Positions 45,195 to 53,705 of a stretch of 64,000 nucleotides of DNA are shown in pieces. Under the pieces are notes generated by a model. The model was not told the origin of the DNA. It saw only the letters and a list, made by a program, of their open reading frames with translations, and ran no database searches. Both the position numbers and the translations under genes were made by a program. Numbering within the stretch: position 1 is the first letter of the stretch; every line of letters starts with the position of its first letter. Source of the stretch: Pseudomonadota bacterium (GTDB lineage Bacteria > Pseudomonadota > Alphaproteobacteria > Acetobacterales > Acetobacteraceae); contig JAKAZO010000004.1 in the NCBI GenBank assembly GCA_021815825.1, forward strand, positions 1-64,000. Reading direction: 5' to 3'.

Positions 45195-45731
45195 TCAGGC
45201 GGTGGCCGACTGGATCATCTGCATGGCCAGCGCCCGCCGCGCCTCGACGCGGTTCAGCCACCCCCTCCCGTAGCGATCGAAATCATCGAGGCTGCGATAA
45301 TAAGCGGTCTGGCTGGCGGCAAGGCGGGTGATGATCGTCGCCGCATCCGCCGCCGCGGCCGCGGCCAGCGTTTTCGGCCCGACCGCGCCATCCACCGCCG
45401 CGCCGCTGAAGCCCAGCGCCTCTTGCAGCAGCCGGGCCGAACGCCCGGGACCGGCATTCACACCATGGTCGAAGACCATGAGATTGACCCCCGGCGGCAG
45501 GCTCCCGGCGCTGACCGGTAGCCAATAGCGGCTTTCGTAGATCTCGCGCACCGTCGCTTGCGCGATGTCGCGGATATCCGTCACACCGAGCGCGGGATTA
45601 TCGGCCCAGTCGCGGTAGGTCGCGAGCGTGATGCCGTGGCAGGTCGCCCCGCCGGGATCGTGCGGATCGTCGGAAAAGCCACCCTCCTGTTCGAGGGTGA
45701 AGGCGAGGCAGGTGTCGAACGCATCGGCCAT
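45195..45731 (-). CDS. Glycoside hydrolase family 108 muramidase (endolysin-like)
   Basis: This is a 178-residue protein. The N-terminal LEQEGGFSDDPHDPGGATCHGIT contains the catalytic glutamate of the EGG motif in GH108 N-acetylmuramidases. The C-terminal peptidoglycan-binding part includes AVDGAVGPKTLAAA and the FxxGWLNR-like YGRGWLNRVEARR. Such enzymes occur in phages, gene-transfer agents and secretion-associated loci. No signal peptide is apparent and no phage gene is adjacent. It ends 31 bases from the tRNA-Val 3' end. Confidence 0.9.
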   Translation of the reverse strand: MADAFDTCLAFTLEQEGGFSDDPHDPGGATCHGITLATYRDWADNPALGVTDIRDIAQATVREIYESRYWLPVSAGSLPPGVNLMVFDHGVNAGPGRSARLLQEALGFSGAAVDGAVGPKTLAAAAAADAATIITRLAASQTAYYRSLDDFDRYGRGWLNRVEARRALAMQMIQSATA

Positions 45732-45826
45732 GGCGGTCGTCTCCTGAGCGGCGTGTGCACCCGACACCAATCCTGCCGCGCCCGGCAGATCTCGTCAAAA
45801 CGGGAGCGTCGCTCGTGGACGGAGCG

Positions 45827-46732
45827 CTATGGGTCGTCCAGCCCGATCGCGCGCAACCGCGCCGTCTCCTCGTCCCAGCCCGCACGTTCCTTCACGTTGA
45901 GGAACAGGTGCACCTTGCGCTCGAGCAGCGCGGCGAGCTCGGCACGGGCGCGCGAGCCGATCTCCTTGATCCGCTTCCCGCCTTGGCCGATCAGGATGGC
46001 CCGCTGGTTGGCGCGGGTGACGTAGATGGTCGCCTCGATCCGCACCGAACCGTCATCGCCCTCGCGGAAACTCTCTGTTTCCACCGTCGTCGCATAGGGA
46101 ATTTCCTCGTGCGTCTGCAGGAATATCTGCTCGCGCACCAGTTCGGCGGCTAGCAGCCGGTCGGGCAGATTGGTGAGATCGTCGTCGGGATAGAGATGTG
46201 GCCCCTCCGGAACGGCCTCCGCCAGCGCGTCGAGCAGGTCCTCGACGCCGTCGCCGGTCGCGGCGCTGACCATGAACACGCGCTCGCACGGCACACGCCG
46301 GCTGAGCGCCTCGACGAGAGGCAGCAGCGCCGGCGGCGCCAGCAGGTCGATCTTGTTCAGAACCAGCCAGGTGCGGCGTCGGCCCACGGCCGGGCCGTCG
46401 GCGGAAAGGCGAGCCGCGACGGCTTCGACCTCCGCGGTCAGCCCGCGCTTGGCGTCGACGAGGAACAGGGCGAGGTCGGCGTCTGCCGCGCCCTGCCAGG
46501 CGGCGGCGACCATGGCCCGATCCAGCCGCCGACGGGGCGCGAAGATGCCGGGGGTATCGACCAGCAGCAGCTGCGCCTCACCGCGCGGCACGATGGCGAG
46601 CACGCGCGCCCGTGTCGTCTGCGGCTTCGGCGTGACGATCGAGACCCGAGCCCCGGCCATCCGGTTGAGGAGCGTCGACTTGCCGGCATTCGGCGCGCCC
46701 AGCAAAGCGATATGGCCGCAGCGCGAAGCCAT
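45827..46732 (-). CDS. era: GTPase Era
   Basis: This 301-residue GTPase acts in 16S rRNA maturation and 30S assembly. The G motifs are GAPNAGKSTLLN (G1), VDTPGIF (G3), NKIDLL (G4) and VSAATGDG (G5). The C-terminal KH domain has AILIGQGGKRIKEIGSRARAELAALLERKVHLFLNVK-type sequence. The start ATG shares one base with the rnc stop, as is usual in lepB-rnc-era operons. Confidence 0.97.
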   Translation of the reverse strand: MASRCGHIALLGAPNAGKSTLLNRMAGARVSIVTPKPQTTRARVLAIVPRGEAQLLLVDTPGIFAPRRRLDRAMVAAAWQGAADADLALFLVDAKRGLTAEVEAVAARLSADGPAVGRRRTWLVLNKIDLLAPPALLPLVEALSRRVPCERVFMVSAATGDGVEDLLDALAEAVPEGPHLYPDDDLTNLPDRLLAAELVREQIFLQTHEEIPYATTVETESFREGDDGSVRIEATIYVTRANQRAILIGQGGKRIKEIGSRARAELAALLERKVHLFLNVKERAGWDEETARLRAIGLDDP

Positions 46733-47469
46733 CAGCCGGCCCCCTCGCAGCCGAACTGCCGCAGGAGTTCGCTCGCCGCGCGCTGTTCGGCGAGGCGCTT
46801 GGTCCCAGCGCTGCCCATGCCGACATGCGCGCCGATGGCCACCTCGACGACGAAGAGCGGCGCGTGCGCCGGCCCCTCGCGCGTGGTCACGCTGTAGCTC
46901 GGCAGGCCGAGGCCGCGGGCCTGCGCCCATTCCTGCAGGGCGGTCTTGGCATCCTTGGGCGGCGCGGCCTGTGCTGCCATCGTCGCCGCAAAGGCGCGGC
47001 GGACGAAATCCCGCGCCTTGGCGATGCCGCCATCGACATAGAGCGCGCCGAGCATCGCTTCCATGGCGTCCGCCAGCACGCTGCTCTGCCGCTTCACTCC
47101 CGCCCGTGCCTCCCCGGGTGCGACGCTGAGCAGCGCGGCGATCCCGACCTCCGATGCGATCGCGGCCAGCACCGGCTGAGAGACCAGATGCGCGAGACGA
47201 CGTCCCAGACCGCCTTCGTGCTCCTCAGGGAAGCGCTCCGTCAACCATTCGGCCATGATGAGCCCGAGCACGCGGTCCCCGAGAAATTCGAGCCGTTCGT
47301 TGGAGCCGAGCCGGTCGCGTCGGGATGCGGCGGAGCGGTGGGTCAGGGCCTCGCGCAGCAGGGCCGGTTGGGCAAAGCGATGGCCGAGCAGCGTTTCGGC
47401 CGCAGCCAGCCCGGACTCGCTCAGTGGATCCCCCGGAACAGACGACCGAAGCGGATCTCGAATGGCCAC
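46732..47469 (-). CDS. rnc: Ribonuclease III
   Basis: This is a 245-residue double-strand-specific endonuclease. The catalytic signature NERLEFLGDRVLGL and the second acidic site LADAMEAMLGALYVDGG are followed by a C-terminal dsRNA-binding domain (DAKTALQEWAQARG to AEQRAASELLRQFG). The GTG at 47469 is preferred because GGGAGG precedes it by 7 bases; other in-frame GTGs lie at 47487 and between. The 5' end overlaps lepB by about 49 bases, which suggests coupled translation. Confidence 0.92.
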   Translation of the reverse strand: MAIRDPLRSSVPGDPLSESGLAAAETLLGHRFAQPALLREALTHRSAASRRDRLGSNERLEFLGDRVLGLIMAEWLTERFPEEHEGGLGRRLAHLVSQPVLAAIASEVGIAALLSVAPGEARAGVKRQSSVLADAMEAMLGALYVDGGIAKARDFVRRAFAATMAAQAAPPKDAKTALQEWAQARGLGLPSYSVTTREGPAHAPLFVVEVAIGAHVGMGSAGTKRLAEQRAASELLRQFGCEGAG

Positions 47470-48158
47470 TCCCACACCTCCCACCACGGCGCCTCGGCGT
47501 CGACGGAGAAGAAGATAAATTCGGCCCGACCGACCAGGTTCTCGATCGGGATGAACCCGACGGCGTTGAGGAACCGGCTATCCTCGCTGTTGTCGCGATT
47601 GTCGCCCATGGCGAAGACGTGGCCCGGCGGCACCAGATATTCCTGCGTATTGTTGGCGGAGCCTTCGTCGGTGGCCTTGAGGATATCGTGGCGGACGCCG
47701 TTCGGCAGGGTCTCGATGAAGCGCTTGACGATCATCGACGGACCATCGCCACCCACGGTGTAGTCACCATCGGGCGTCCGCGGGGCTTCGGTGCCGTTGA
47801 TATAGAGCCGCCCCTCGCGGACCTGGATCCGATCGCCGGGCAGGCCGATGATGCGCTTGATGTAGTCGATGCTGGGGTCGCGCGGCAGCTTGAACACGGC
47901 GACGTCGCCGCGACGCGGCTCGGCGCCGAAGATGCGGCCGGAAAACAAGGGCGGCGCCCAGGGCAGGGAATAGCGCGAATAGCCATAACTGTATTTTGAC
48001 ACGAACAGATAGTCGCCCACCAGCAATGTCGGTACCATGGAGCTGGATGGAATGTTGAAAGGCTCGAAGGCGAAGGTTCGGATGCCGAGTGCGATCAGGC
48101 CGGCGTAGACGACGGTCTTCACCGTCTCCATCAGGGCGCCTGGTTTTTGCTTGGCCAT
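47421..48158 (-). CDS. lepB: Signal peptidase I
   Basis: This 245-residue inner-membrane protease has one N-terminal transmembrane helix (about residues 13-30). The catalytic serine is Ser40 in IPSSSMVPTL and the general base is Lys101 in DYIKRIIGLPGD. GDNRDNSEDSR is the third conserved box. It cleaves Sec signal peptides. It is the first gene of the lepB-rnc-era operon. Confidence 0.97.
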   Translation of the reverse strand: MAKQKPGALMETVKTVVYAGLIALGIRTFAFEPFNIPSSSMVPTLLVGDYLFVSKYSYGYSRYSLPWAPPLFSGRIFGAEPRRGDVAVFKLPRDPSIDYIKRIIGLPGDRIQVREGRLYINGTEAPRTPDGDYTVGGDGPSMIVKRFIETLPNGVRHDILKATDEGSANNTQEYLVPPGHVFAMGDNRDNSEDSRFLNAVGFIPIENLVGRAEFIFFSVDAEAPWWEVWEWPFEIRFGRLFRGIH

Positions 48159-48326
48159 GCGGAGGAGAGTTCCGATCGGGGGCAGGCCCGGCGGCGCCAG
48201 GGCTTTGGGAATGGGGCAGGAGCGGATGGTTGAAGCCCGTTGAAGCTGTCACTGTCAAGCAAGGGGCGCACGACCCGTTGGATCAATCCATCGGGGGCAG
48301 GCCGCACGGAAGGAGACCAAGGCCGG

Positions 48327-49097
48327 ATGGATGGCGTTCACGTGGCGCTGGCGCTGCTCGGGGGTGGCGCGGTGGGGTTTTGCCTTGGACTGATCGGCGG
48401 CGGCGGCTCGATCCTGGCGACGCCGCTCCTGCTCTATGTCGTCGGTGTGCCCGAGCCCCATGTGGCGATCGGCACCGGGGCCCTGGCGGTGTCGGTCAAC
48501 GCCTTCGCCAACCTCGTCACCCACGCCCGATCGGGCAATGTGCGCTGGCGGGCGGCGGCGATCTTTGCTTCCGTGGGCGTGCTGGGCGCGAGCATCGGCG
48601 CCAGCCTGGGCAAGGCACTGGACGGCCACCGGCTGCTCTTTCTCTTCGCCATATTGATGATCGCCGTCGGCGCGCTGATGCTGCGGCCGCGACGAGCACG
48701 CGCGGGTGGGGCACCGCCGCCGAACCTGAGCCCCGCGCTGGTGGCGCGGCTGGCCGCCACGGGGCTGGCGGTCGGCGGTCTCTCCGGCTTTTTCGGCATC
48801 GGCGGCGGGTTTCTCATCGTGCCCGGGCTCGTCCTCGCCACGGGGATGCCGATGATCAACGCCATCGGCTCCTCGCTGCTCGCCGTCGGCAGCTTCGGCC
48901 TGACCACGGCGGCGAGCTACGCGCTCTCGGGCCTGGTCGCCTGGACCACCGCCGGCGTGTTCATCGCCGGCGGTGTGCTGGGTGGCTTCGGCGGGCTGCG
49001 CCTGGCCATGCATCTGTCGGTCCAGCGTGACACGCTGAGCCGGGTCTTCGCCGGAGTGATCTTCATCGTCGCCGGCTACATGTTGTATCGCGGCTAG
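48327..49097 (+). CDS. TauE/SafE family sulfite/anion exporter
   Basis: The 256-residue membrane protein has about seven to eight hydrophobic helices in two homologous halves. Each half carries a glycine-rich repeat of the family (GLIGGGGSILATPLLLYVVG and GFFGIGGGFLIVPGLVLATG). TauE/SafE proteins export sulfite, sulfoacetate or similar anions; the substrate here is not evident. AAGGAGA lies upstream of the ATG at 48327. Confidence 0.92.
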   Translation: MDGVHVALALLGGGAVGFCLGLIGGGGSILATPLLLYVVGVPEPHVAIGTGALAVSVNAFANLVTHARSGNVRWRAAAIFASVGVLGASIGASLGKALDGHRLLFLFAILMIAVGALMLRPRRARAGGAPPPNLSPALVARLAATGLAVGGLSGFFGIGGGFLIVPGLVLATGMPMINAIGSSLLAVGSFGLTTAASYALSGLVAWTTAGVFIAGGVLGGFGGLRLAMHLSVQRDTLSRVFAGVIFIVAGYMLYRG

Positions 49098-49099
49098 TG

Positions 49100-49138
49100 G
49101 TCCGATGCCAACGCCCGCTTCAGGGCGTTGGCTGAATC
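49100..49138. repeat. 39-bp dispersed palindromic repeat, copy 2
   Basis: This copy resembles 10843-10881 in the stem positions. Its inner part is a perfect hairpin, GCCAACGCCC-GCTTCA-GGGCGTTGGC (49107-49132), just after the TauE stop, so it may double as that gene's terminator. Confidence 0.6.
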
Positions 49139-49284
49139 GGCCAACAAAATCAGAGTGGTAGTCTGGCGTCTGGTGATAGATCCCAAAGTGTCAGAGGACT
49201 AGCGCCCCTGTTCGGAAATGCGCAAGCGGAATTCCGGGACACGAGAGCACGCCGCGACCGGATGGAACGATCAGGTCGGAGCGT

Positions 49285-49356
49285 GCTCTAAAAACATGTG
49301 CGTCTAGAGCGACTTGTCTCCGATCTGTCCGAGCCGGAACGGCTCGATCAGATCGG
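49285..49356. repeat. 72-bp two-hairpin dispersed repeat (family 2), copy 2
   Basis: Its second hairpin is near-perfect: CCGATCTG and CAGATCGG outer arms, CGAGCCG and CGGCTCG inner arms, loop GAA. The first hairpin has one mismatch. It lies between the TauE gene and the 3' end of the peroxiredoxin gene. The rest of the 292-base gap holds no apparent gene. Confidence 0.8.
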
Positions 49357-49389
49357 GGGGTCGCCCTCCGGCATGATCCGCGTCGAGCC

Positions 49390-49872
49390 TCAGAGCGAGG
49401 CCAGCACCGCTTCGGCCCGGCTGACGTCGAACCCGCCCGGCGGTTCCACCGCGAGCTTCGTCACCTTGCCGTTCTCGGTGACCATGGCGAAGCGCTGGCT
49501 GCGCACGCCAAGCCCACGCGCGATCAGGTCGAGTTCAAGGCCGAGTGCCTTGGTGAAGGCCCCCGAGCCATCGGCCAGCATGATGATCTTCTCGCCGACA
49601 TTCTGGTCCTTGGCCCAGGCGCCCATGACGAACGGGTCATTCACCGCCATGCAGACGATGCGGTCGACGCCTTTGGCGCGCAGGTCGGCAACATGCTCGA
49701 CGAAGCCCGGCAGGTGCTTGGCGCTGCAGGTCGGCGTGAAAGCCCCGGGCACGGCAAAGGTCACGACCTTGCCGGTGCCGTAGATCTCGTCCGTGCTCAC
49801 TTCCTTCGGCCCGTCCGCGGCTGCCGCCATCAGCTTCATCGATGGGATCTGGTCACCGACCTTGATCGTCAT
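49390..49872 (-). CDS. Peroxiredoxin, Prx5/AhpE-like (PMP20 type)
   Basis: The 160-residue peroxidase has the peroxidatic cysteine in FAVPGAFTPTCSAKHLPGF. VNDPFVMGAWAKDQ and LGVRSQRFAMVTENGKV follow, which is the Prx5 subfamily pattern. Most bacterial relatives use glutaredoxin or glutathione for reduction. The start ATG at 49872 gives the family N-terminus MTIKVGDQIPS. Confidence 0.95.
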   Translation of the reverse strand: MTIKVGDQIPSMKLMAAAADGPKEVSTDEIYGTGKVVTFAVPGAFTPTCSAKHLPGFVEHVADLRAKGVDRIVCMAVNDPFVMGAWAKDQNVGEKIIMLADGSGAFTKALGLELDLIARGLGVRSQRFAMVTENGKVTKLAVEPPGGFDVSRAEAVLASL

Positions 49873-50029
49873 GGAAACGCACTCCTCATCCGGTTTGTCG
49901 CCACCCCCCCAGGGGGACAGGCTGGAAGGGTGGGAGACTAGAACAGAATGACGACGGTGAAAACGCGGGCCGGCGCCGTGTTCGGCGCGTGGCTTGCGGG
50001 CCGGGGTCCACGCACCCAAATCCCTTCTC

Positions 50030-50611
50030 ATGAGCCAGCGTCCAACCGGGCCCGCGCCCGGCTTCCTCACCGGCCAGGTGCTCATCGCCATGCCGGGCAT
50101 GACCGATCCCCGCTTCGCGCAGAGCGTCGTTTTCGTGTGCGCTCACACCGAAGAGGGCGCGATGGGCATTGTCGTCAATGCGCCGCTTGCGGAGCCGAGC
50201 TTCGACGATCTGCTGCGGCAGTTGAAGATCGCGCCGGTTCCACCCGCGCGGCGGATCCGGCTTTGCGCCGGTGGCCCGGTTGATCATGGCCGCGGCTTCG
50301 TGCTGCACACCGCGGACTGGACCGGGGAAGGCAGTCTGCAGGTCGATGAGGCGTTGGCATTGACGGCGAGTCTCGATGTGCTGAAGGCGATTGCCGAGGG
50401 CGGCGGCCCGCGCGCGGGGGTTCTCGCGCTGGGCTACGCCGGCTGGGGCGCCGGCCAGCTCGACCAGGAACTGCAGCAGAATGCCTGGCTCTCGGCCCCG
50501 GCCGACGAGGCGGTACTGTTCGACGCCGAGCACCCCACCAAATGGCGCCGTGCGCTGGCGAAGCTCAAGGTAGACCCGCTGCTGCTGTCCAGCGCCGCCG
50601 GCCATGCCTGA
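50030..50611 (+). CDS. YqgE/AlgH family protein (DUF179)
   Basis: The 193-residue protein has GFLTGQVLIAMPGMTDPRFAQSVVFVCAHTEEGAMGIVVN near the N-terminus and CAGGPVDHGRGFVLH, LGYAGWGAGQLDQELQQNAWL in the middle. These are the family hallmarks. It was once proposed as an alginate regulator; its actual function is unknown. It diverges from the peroxiredoxin gene. Confidence 0.94.
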   Translation: MSQRPTGPAPGFLTGQVLIAMPGMTDPRFAQSVVFVCAHTEEGAMGIVVNAPLAEPSFDDLLRQLKIAPVPPARRIRLCAGGPVDHGRGFVLHTADWTGEGSLQVDEALALTASLDVLKAIAEGGGPRAGVLALGYAGWGAGQLDQELQQNAWLSAPADEAVLFDAEHPTKWRRALAKLKVDPLLLSSAAGHA

Positions 50612-50672
50612 GCCAAGGCACCGCGCCGAGGCATGACGGACCGGTGCCCGCGAATCGGAACATGGATGGGTC

Positions 50673-50987
50673 ATGAGGAGTTTACGGAGCGTCGTCGTGC
50701 TGGCTGTGGCGCTCGCGTCGCTGCTGGTCCAGCCTGGCATCGCGCTCGCCGCGGGGGGCGGCTCGCCGGTCTCGCTCGGCGTCAGCAACGTGCCATTCGA
50801 CAGCACCGATTCGTGCCAGCCAGGCTGGCCGTGCCACGTGATCGGCTCGGGGACCAACCCGACGACGACGGTGGGTCCGCAAGGTTGCAAGGACTGGCCG
50901 GATTTCCCGCTTTGCAAGTCGCAGGCCGGCGGGACCAGGCCGGGGGAGACGACTGGCGGCGACCAGCCCCGCGCCGCCGACCACTGA
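50673..50987 (+). CDS. Secreted four-cysteine protein, paralogue 1
   Basis: The 104-residue protein has a signal peptide (MRSLRSVVVLAVALASLLVQPGIALA). The mature part contains SNVPFDSTDSCQPGWPCHVI, then TVGPQGCKDWPDFPLCK, with four cysteines likely forming two disulfides in the periplasm or outside the cell. The adjacent gene encodes the same motif. The tail is polar and disordered. No known family is recognised. Confidence 0.75.
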   Translation: MRSLRSVVVLAVALASLLVQPGIALAAGGGSPVSLGVSNVPFDSTDSCQPGWPCHVIGSGTNPTTTVGPQGCKDWPDFPLCKSQAGGTRPGETTGGDQPRAADH

Positions 50988-51032
50988 GGTTGTGGCGCAG
51001 CTCGGGGACTCTCGTTCAGGAGGGCGTGTGTG

Positions 51033-51353
51033 ATGAATAGCGGCTTGGCTGGCCTGTCTTTGATCCTGGCGGTGACCATTCTCCCGGCGGCGCCGGCCCT
51101 CGCGGGCGGCGGCTTCGGCGGCGGCCACGGCGGCGGCCCGTCGATCGGCACCATGGGCCAGAGCAACGTGCCCTTCGACACGACGGATTCATGCCTGCCC
51201 GGCTGGCCCTGCCACGTGATCGGTTCGGCGACCAACTCGACCACGAAGGTCGGCCCGCAGGGCTGCAAGGATTGGCCGGATTTCCCGCTGTGCAAGCAGC
51301 AGGCGGCCCAGAGCGCGGCGGCGGCGAAGGCGCAGCAGGCGCCGACGCGCTGA
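51033..51353 (+). CDS. Secreted four-cysteine protein, paralogue 2
   Basis: The 106-residue protein has a signal peptide (MNSGLAGLSLILAVTILPAAPALA) and a Gly/His-rich linker. The same motif follows: SNVPFDTTDSCLPGWPCHVI, then KVGPQGCKDWPDFPLCK. About 37 of 44 core positions match the upstream paralogue, while signal peptide, linker and tail differ. The ATG at 51033 has AGGAGG 9 bases upstream; a GTG directly before it is also possible. Function unknown. Confidence 0.78.
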   Translation: MNSGLAGLSLILAVTILPAAPALAGGGFGGGHGGGPSIGTMGQSNVPFDTTDSCLPGWPCHVIGSATNSTTKVGPQGCKDWPDFPLCKQQAAQSAAAAKAQQAPTR

Positions 51354-51357
51354 GCGC

Positions 51358-52209
51358 CTACCAGGCGAATTCCGCGACGCTGGCAATCGGTGCCAGACCG
51401 GCGGCTCGGGCTGCTGCCTCGGCAGCCTCGGGCCGGCCGCGCAAGTCGTTATGGATTCCGCCGAGCACCCAGCAGGAGTCGATGCCGACGCTGGCCGCGC
51501 CGGCGATGTCCGTACGCAGCGCATCGCCGACCGCCAGCACCCGCGCCTTCGGCAGAGCGAGCCGCTCCAGCACCGGCGCATAGATGGCGGGGTCGGGCTT
51601 GCCGATCCAGCGGACGCGGCCGCCCAGGGCCTCATAGCGCTGGGCCAGGGCCCCGGCGCAGAGGGCGACGATGCCGCCGCGGATCACCTCGAGGTCGGGG
51701 TTGGCGCAGATCATCGGCAGCCCGCGCGCCGCGGCGATCTGCAAGGCGGGCTCGTACTCGCCGAGATCCGTGAGGCTGCGAGTCTCGTCGGGACCGGTAT
51801 TGACCACGAAATCCGCGCTCTCCGGGTCTGCCACGTCGATGAAAGGCAAACCCTCGAAGACGTTGCGGTCGCGCGGCGGGCCGAGATGGTAGAGACGCTG
51901 CCCGAGGCCGGCGATAAAGGGGTCGCGGCGGTCGCGCAGCGCGAGCCACGTCGCCTCGCCGCTGGTCAGGAGGTCGGTATAGAGATCATCGGCGATGCCC
52001 ATCTCCCGCATCGCCGCCTGCGCCACCGTCGACCTGCGCGGCGCGTTGGACAGCAGCACGACCCGCCGCTTTCCCGCGCGCAGCCGTTCCAGGCAGTCGA
52101 CGGCGCCGGGATAGGGCGTGACGCCATCGTGGATCACGCCCCAGAGGTCGAGAATGAAGCCGTCATAGCGTTCGGCGAGCGCGGCGAAGCCACTCAAATG
52201 CTGCATCAT
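51358..52209 (-). CDS. HAD-superfamily hydrolase, subfamily IIA (TIGR01459-like)
   Basis: The 283-residue phosphatase has the HAD nucleophile motif FILDLWGVIHDG, where the first Asp is the nucleophile. Motif II is VVLLSNAPRRS and the late motifs are WIGKPDPAIY and VLAVGDALRTDIAGA. A cap domain sits between. This IIA subgroup is related to NagD and p-nitrophenylphosphatases; the substrate is unknown. Its ATG overlaps the pyrD stop in ATGA. Confidence 0.9.
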   Translation of the reverse strand: MMQHLSGFAALAERYDGFILDLWGVIHDGVTPYPGAVDCLERLRAGKRRVVLLSNAPRRSTVAQAAMREMGIADDLYTDLLTSGEATWLALRDRRDPFIAGLGQRLYHLGPPRDRNVFEGLPFIDVADPESADFVVNTGPDETRSLTDLGEYEPALQIAAARGLPMICANPDLEVIRGGIVALCAGALAQRYEALGGRVRWIGKPDPAIYAPVLERLALPKARVLAVGDALRTDIAGAASVGIDSCWVLGGIHNDLRGRPEAAEAAARAAGLAPIASVAEFAW

Positions 52210-53282
52210 TGGGGTAGGGGAACCTTCACTGCCCGGCTGGCATCGGTGCCAACCGCGTCGTTGATGCTGCAAAAACCCTGGACCCGCAGGAGGGTGGCGA
52301 GCTCCGCGGCGAGACGGGGGATCAGAGCCGGGCCGGCATAGGCAAAGCCGGTATAGAGCTGCACCAGGCTCGCCCCGGCGCGGATCAACGCCAGCGCATC
52401 AGCCCCGCTCGCGACACCGCCGCAGCCGACCAGAACCAGCCGTCCGCCGGCCAGGGAATGGGCGCGGGCCAGAAGAGCGCAGGCGCGGGGCAGCAGCGGC
52501 CGGCCGGACAGGCCCCCGGCCTCGCCGGCATGGGGGGACCGCAGGCCGGGAGGCCGACCGGTGCTGGTGTTGGCAATGATCAGCCCGGCGACGCCCGCGG
52601 CCAGCGCCGTCTCGACGACTGCGTCCAGCCCCGCTTCATCGAGATCGGGCGCGATCTTGACCAGAACGGGCCGCGGCGCCGGCAGCGCGGCGATGATCGC
52701 GCCGAGGAGCGCGGCGAGTGGGGCGCGGCCCTGCAACGCCCGCAGCCCGGGCGTGTTCGGCGAGGAGACGTTGATCGTGAGATAATCGGCCAGCGGCGCG
52801 AGCGCCGCGGCCAGGGCGGCGTAGTCGCGCTCCGGATCGGCGCCCTCCTTGTTGAGACCGATATTCACCCCGAGCGGGACCGGATGCCGTCCGAGCCGGA
52901 CGAGGCGGGCCCGCACCGCGTCGAGTCCGGCACCATTGAAGCCCATGCGGTTGATGATGGCGCCGTCCGCGGGCAGCCGGAACAGGCGCGGGCGCGGGTT
53001 GCCCGGCTGCGGCCGCAAGGTCACGGTCCCGGTCTCGACGAACCCGAAGCCGAGCCGCATCAGCGGCCGGAGCGCCACCGCATCCTTGTCGAACCCGGCC
53101 GCGAGCCCGATCGGGTTGCGGAACTCGAGGCCCAGGAGATGCTGGCCCAGGATCGGATCAACAGTGGCGGCGCCGGGTCCAACGAGGCCGAGCCGCAACG
53201 CGGCCAAGGCAAGCCCATGCGCGCGCTCGGGGTCGAGCCGGCGGAGCAGGGGCATCGCGAGGGAACCGAGAGCCGACATCAT
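52206..53282 (-). CDS. pyrD: Dihydroorotate dehydrogenase (quinone), class 2
   Basis: This 358-residue membrane-associated flavoprotein oxidises dihydroorotate in UMP synthesis. The N-terminal amphipathic extension (LLRRLDPERAHGLALAALRLG) is the class 2 quinone-site feature. NPIGLAAGFDKDA, FVETGTVTLRPQPGNPRPRLFR and INVSSPNTPGLR (with the class 2 catalytic serine) are present. Two adjacent ATGs at 53282 and 53279 are equally possible starts. Confidence 0.96.
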   Translation of the reverse strand: MMSALGSLAMPLLRRLDPERAHGLALAALRLGLVGPGAATVDPILGQHLLGLEFRNPIGLAAGFDKDAVALRPLMRLGFGFVETGTVTLRPQPGNPRPRLFRLPADGAIINRMGFNGAGLDAVRARLVRLGRHPVPLGVNIGLNKEGADPERDYAALAAALAPLADYLTINVSSPNTPGLRALQGRAPLAALLGAIIAALPAPRPVLVKIAPDLDEAGLDAVVETALAAGVAGLIIANTSTGRPPGLRSPHAGEAGGLSGRPLLPRACALLARAHSLAGGRLVLVGCGGVASGADALALIRAGASLVQLYTGFAYAGPALIPRLAAELATLLRVQGFCSINDAVGTDASRAVKVPLPQ

Positions 53283-53376
53283 CACCGTGCTTCCTGCCGC
53301 AGTGCGCGGCGGATGGGAAGCCTTTCGCATCCGCCGCCCTTGCCGTGCCCGCCGCCGGCGCCAAGATCCGAGAACG

Positions 53377-53619
53377 ATGTGGAGCGAGCCCTATCTGGAG
53401 AGCTGCTGCCGGTCGGCGCTGCATCGGCTGGTGCTGGCGGGTGCGGCGGGCCGTCCGGTGGCATTGCCGACGGGCCAGGCAGGGGGCCCGAAGGACGGGC
53501 CATGCCTGGCCCGGCTCGCCGCGGATGGGCTGGCGCGGGAGCGGCAGGATCACCGTTTCGAAGCGACCGCAGCCGGGCTCGCCCGCCATACGCGGGAGGT
53601 GCTTCGGCAGGCGGACTGA
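53377..53619 (+). CDS. Small hypothetical protein
   Basis: This 80-residue frame begins MWSEPYLESCCRSALHRLVL. It contains an N-terminal Cys-Cys pair and a C-terminal segment (CLARLAADGLARERQDHRFEATAAGLARH) resembling the recognition part of a small winged helix. No family is assigned. It diverges from pyrD and ends 86 bases before paaA. No strong ribosome binding site is visible. Confidence 0.5.
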   Translation: MWSEPYLESCCRSALHRLVLAGAAGRPVALPTGQAGGPKDGPCLARLAADGLARERQDHRFEATAAGLARHTREVLRQAD

Positions 53620-53652
53620 AGGGCGAGCGGGCTGCAACGGGGCGGAATTCGG

Positions 53653-53681
53653 TTGACCGCCGGGTGACCGTCTCATAACCA
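53653..53681 (+). promoter_or_regulatory. Candidate paa operon promoter
   Basis: TTGACC (53653-53658) and TAACCA (53676-53681) are spaced by 17 bases, 24 bases upstream of the paaA ATG. GGTTGACCG and GGGTGACCG occur 11 bases apart across the -35 region and may be regulator half-sites. Confidence 0.4.
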
Positions 53682-53705
53682 CACCATAATGGCGGGAGGG
53701 CCGCG

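Noticed and set aside
45195-45731. A prophage around the GH108 gene
   Set aside because: The neighbours are tRNA-Val, bdhA and the lepB-rnc-era operon. No capsid, terminase, integrase or holin gene is visible.
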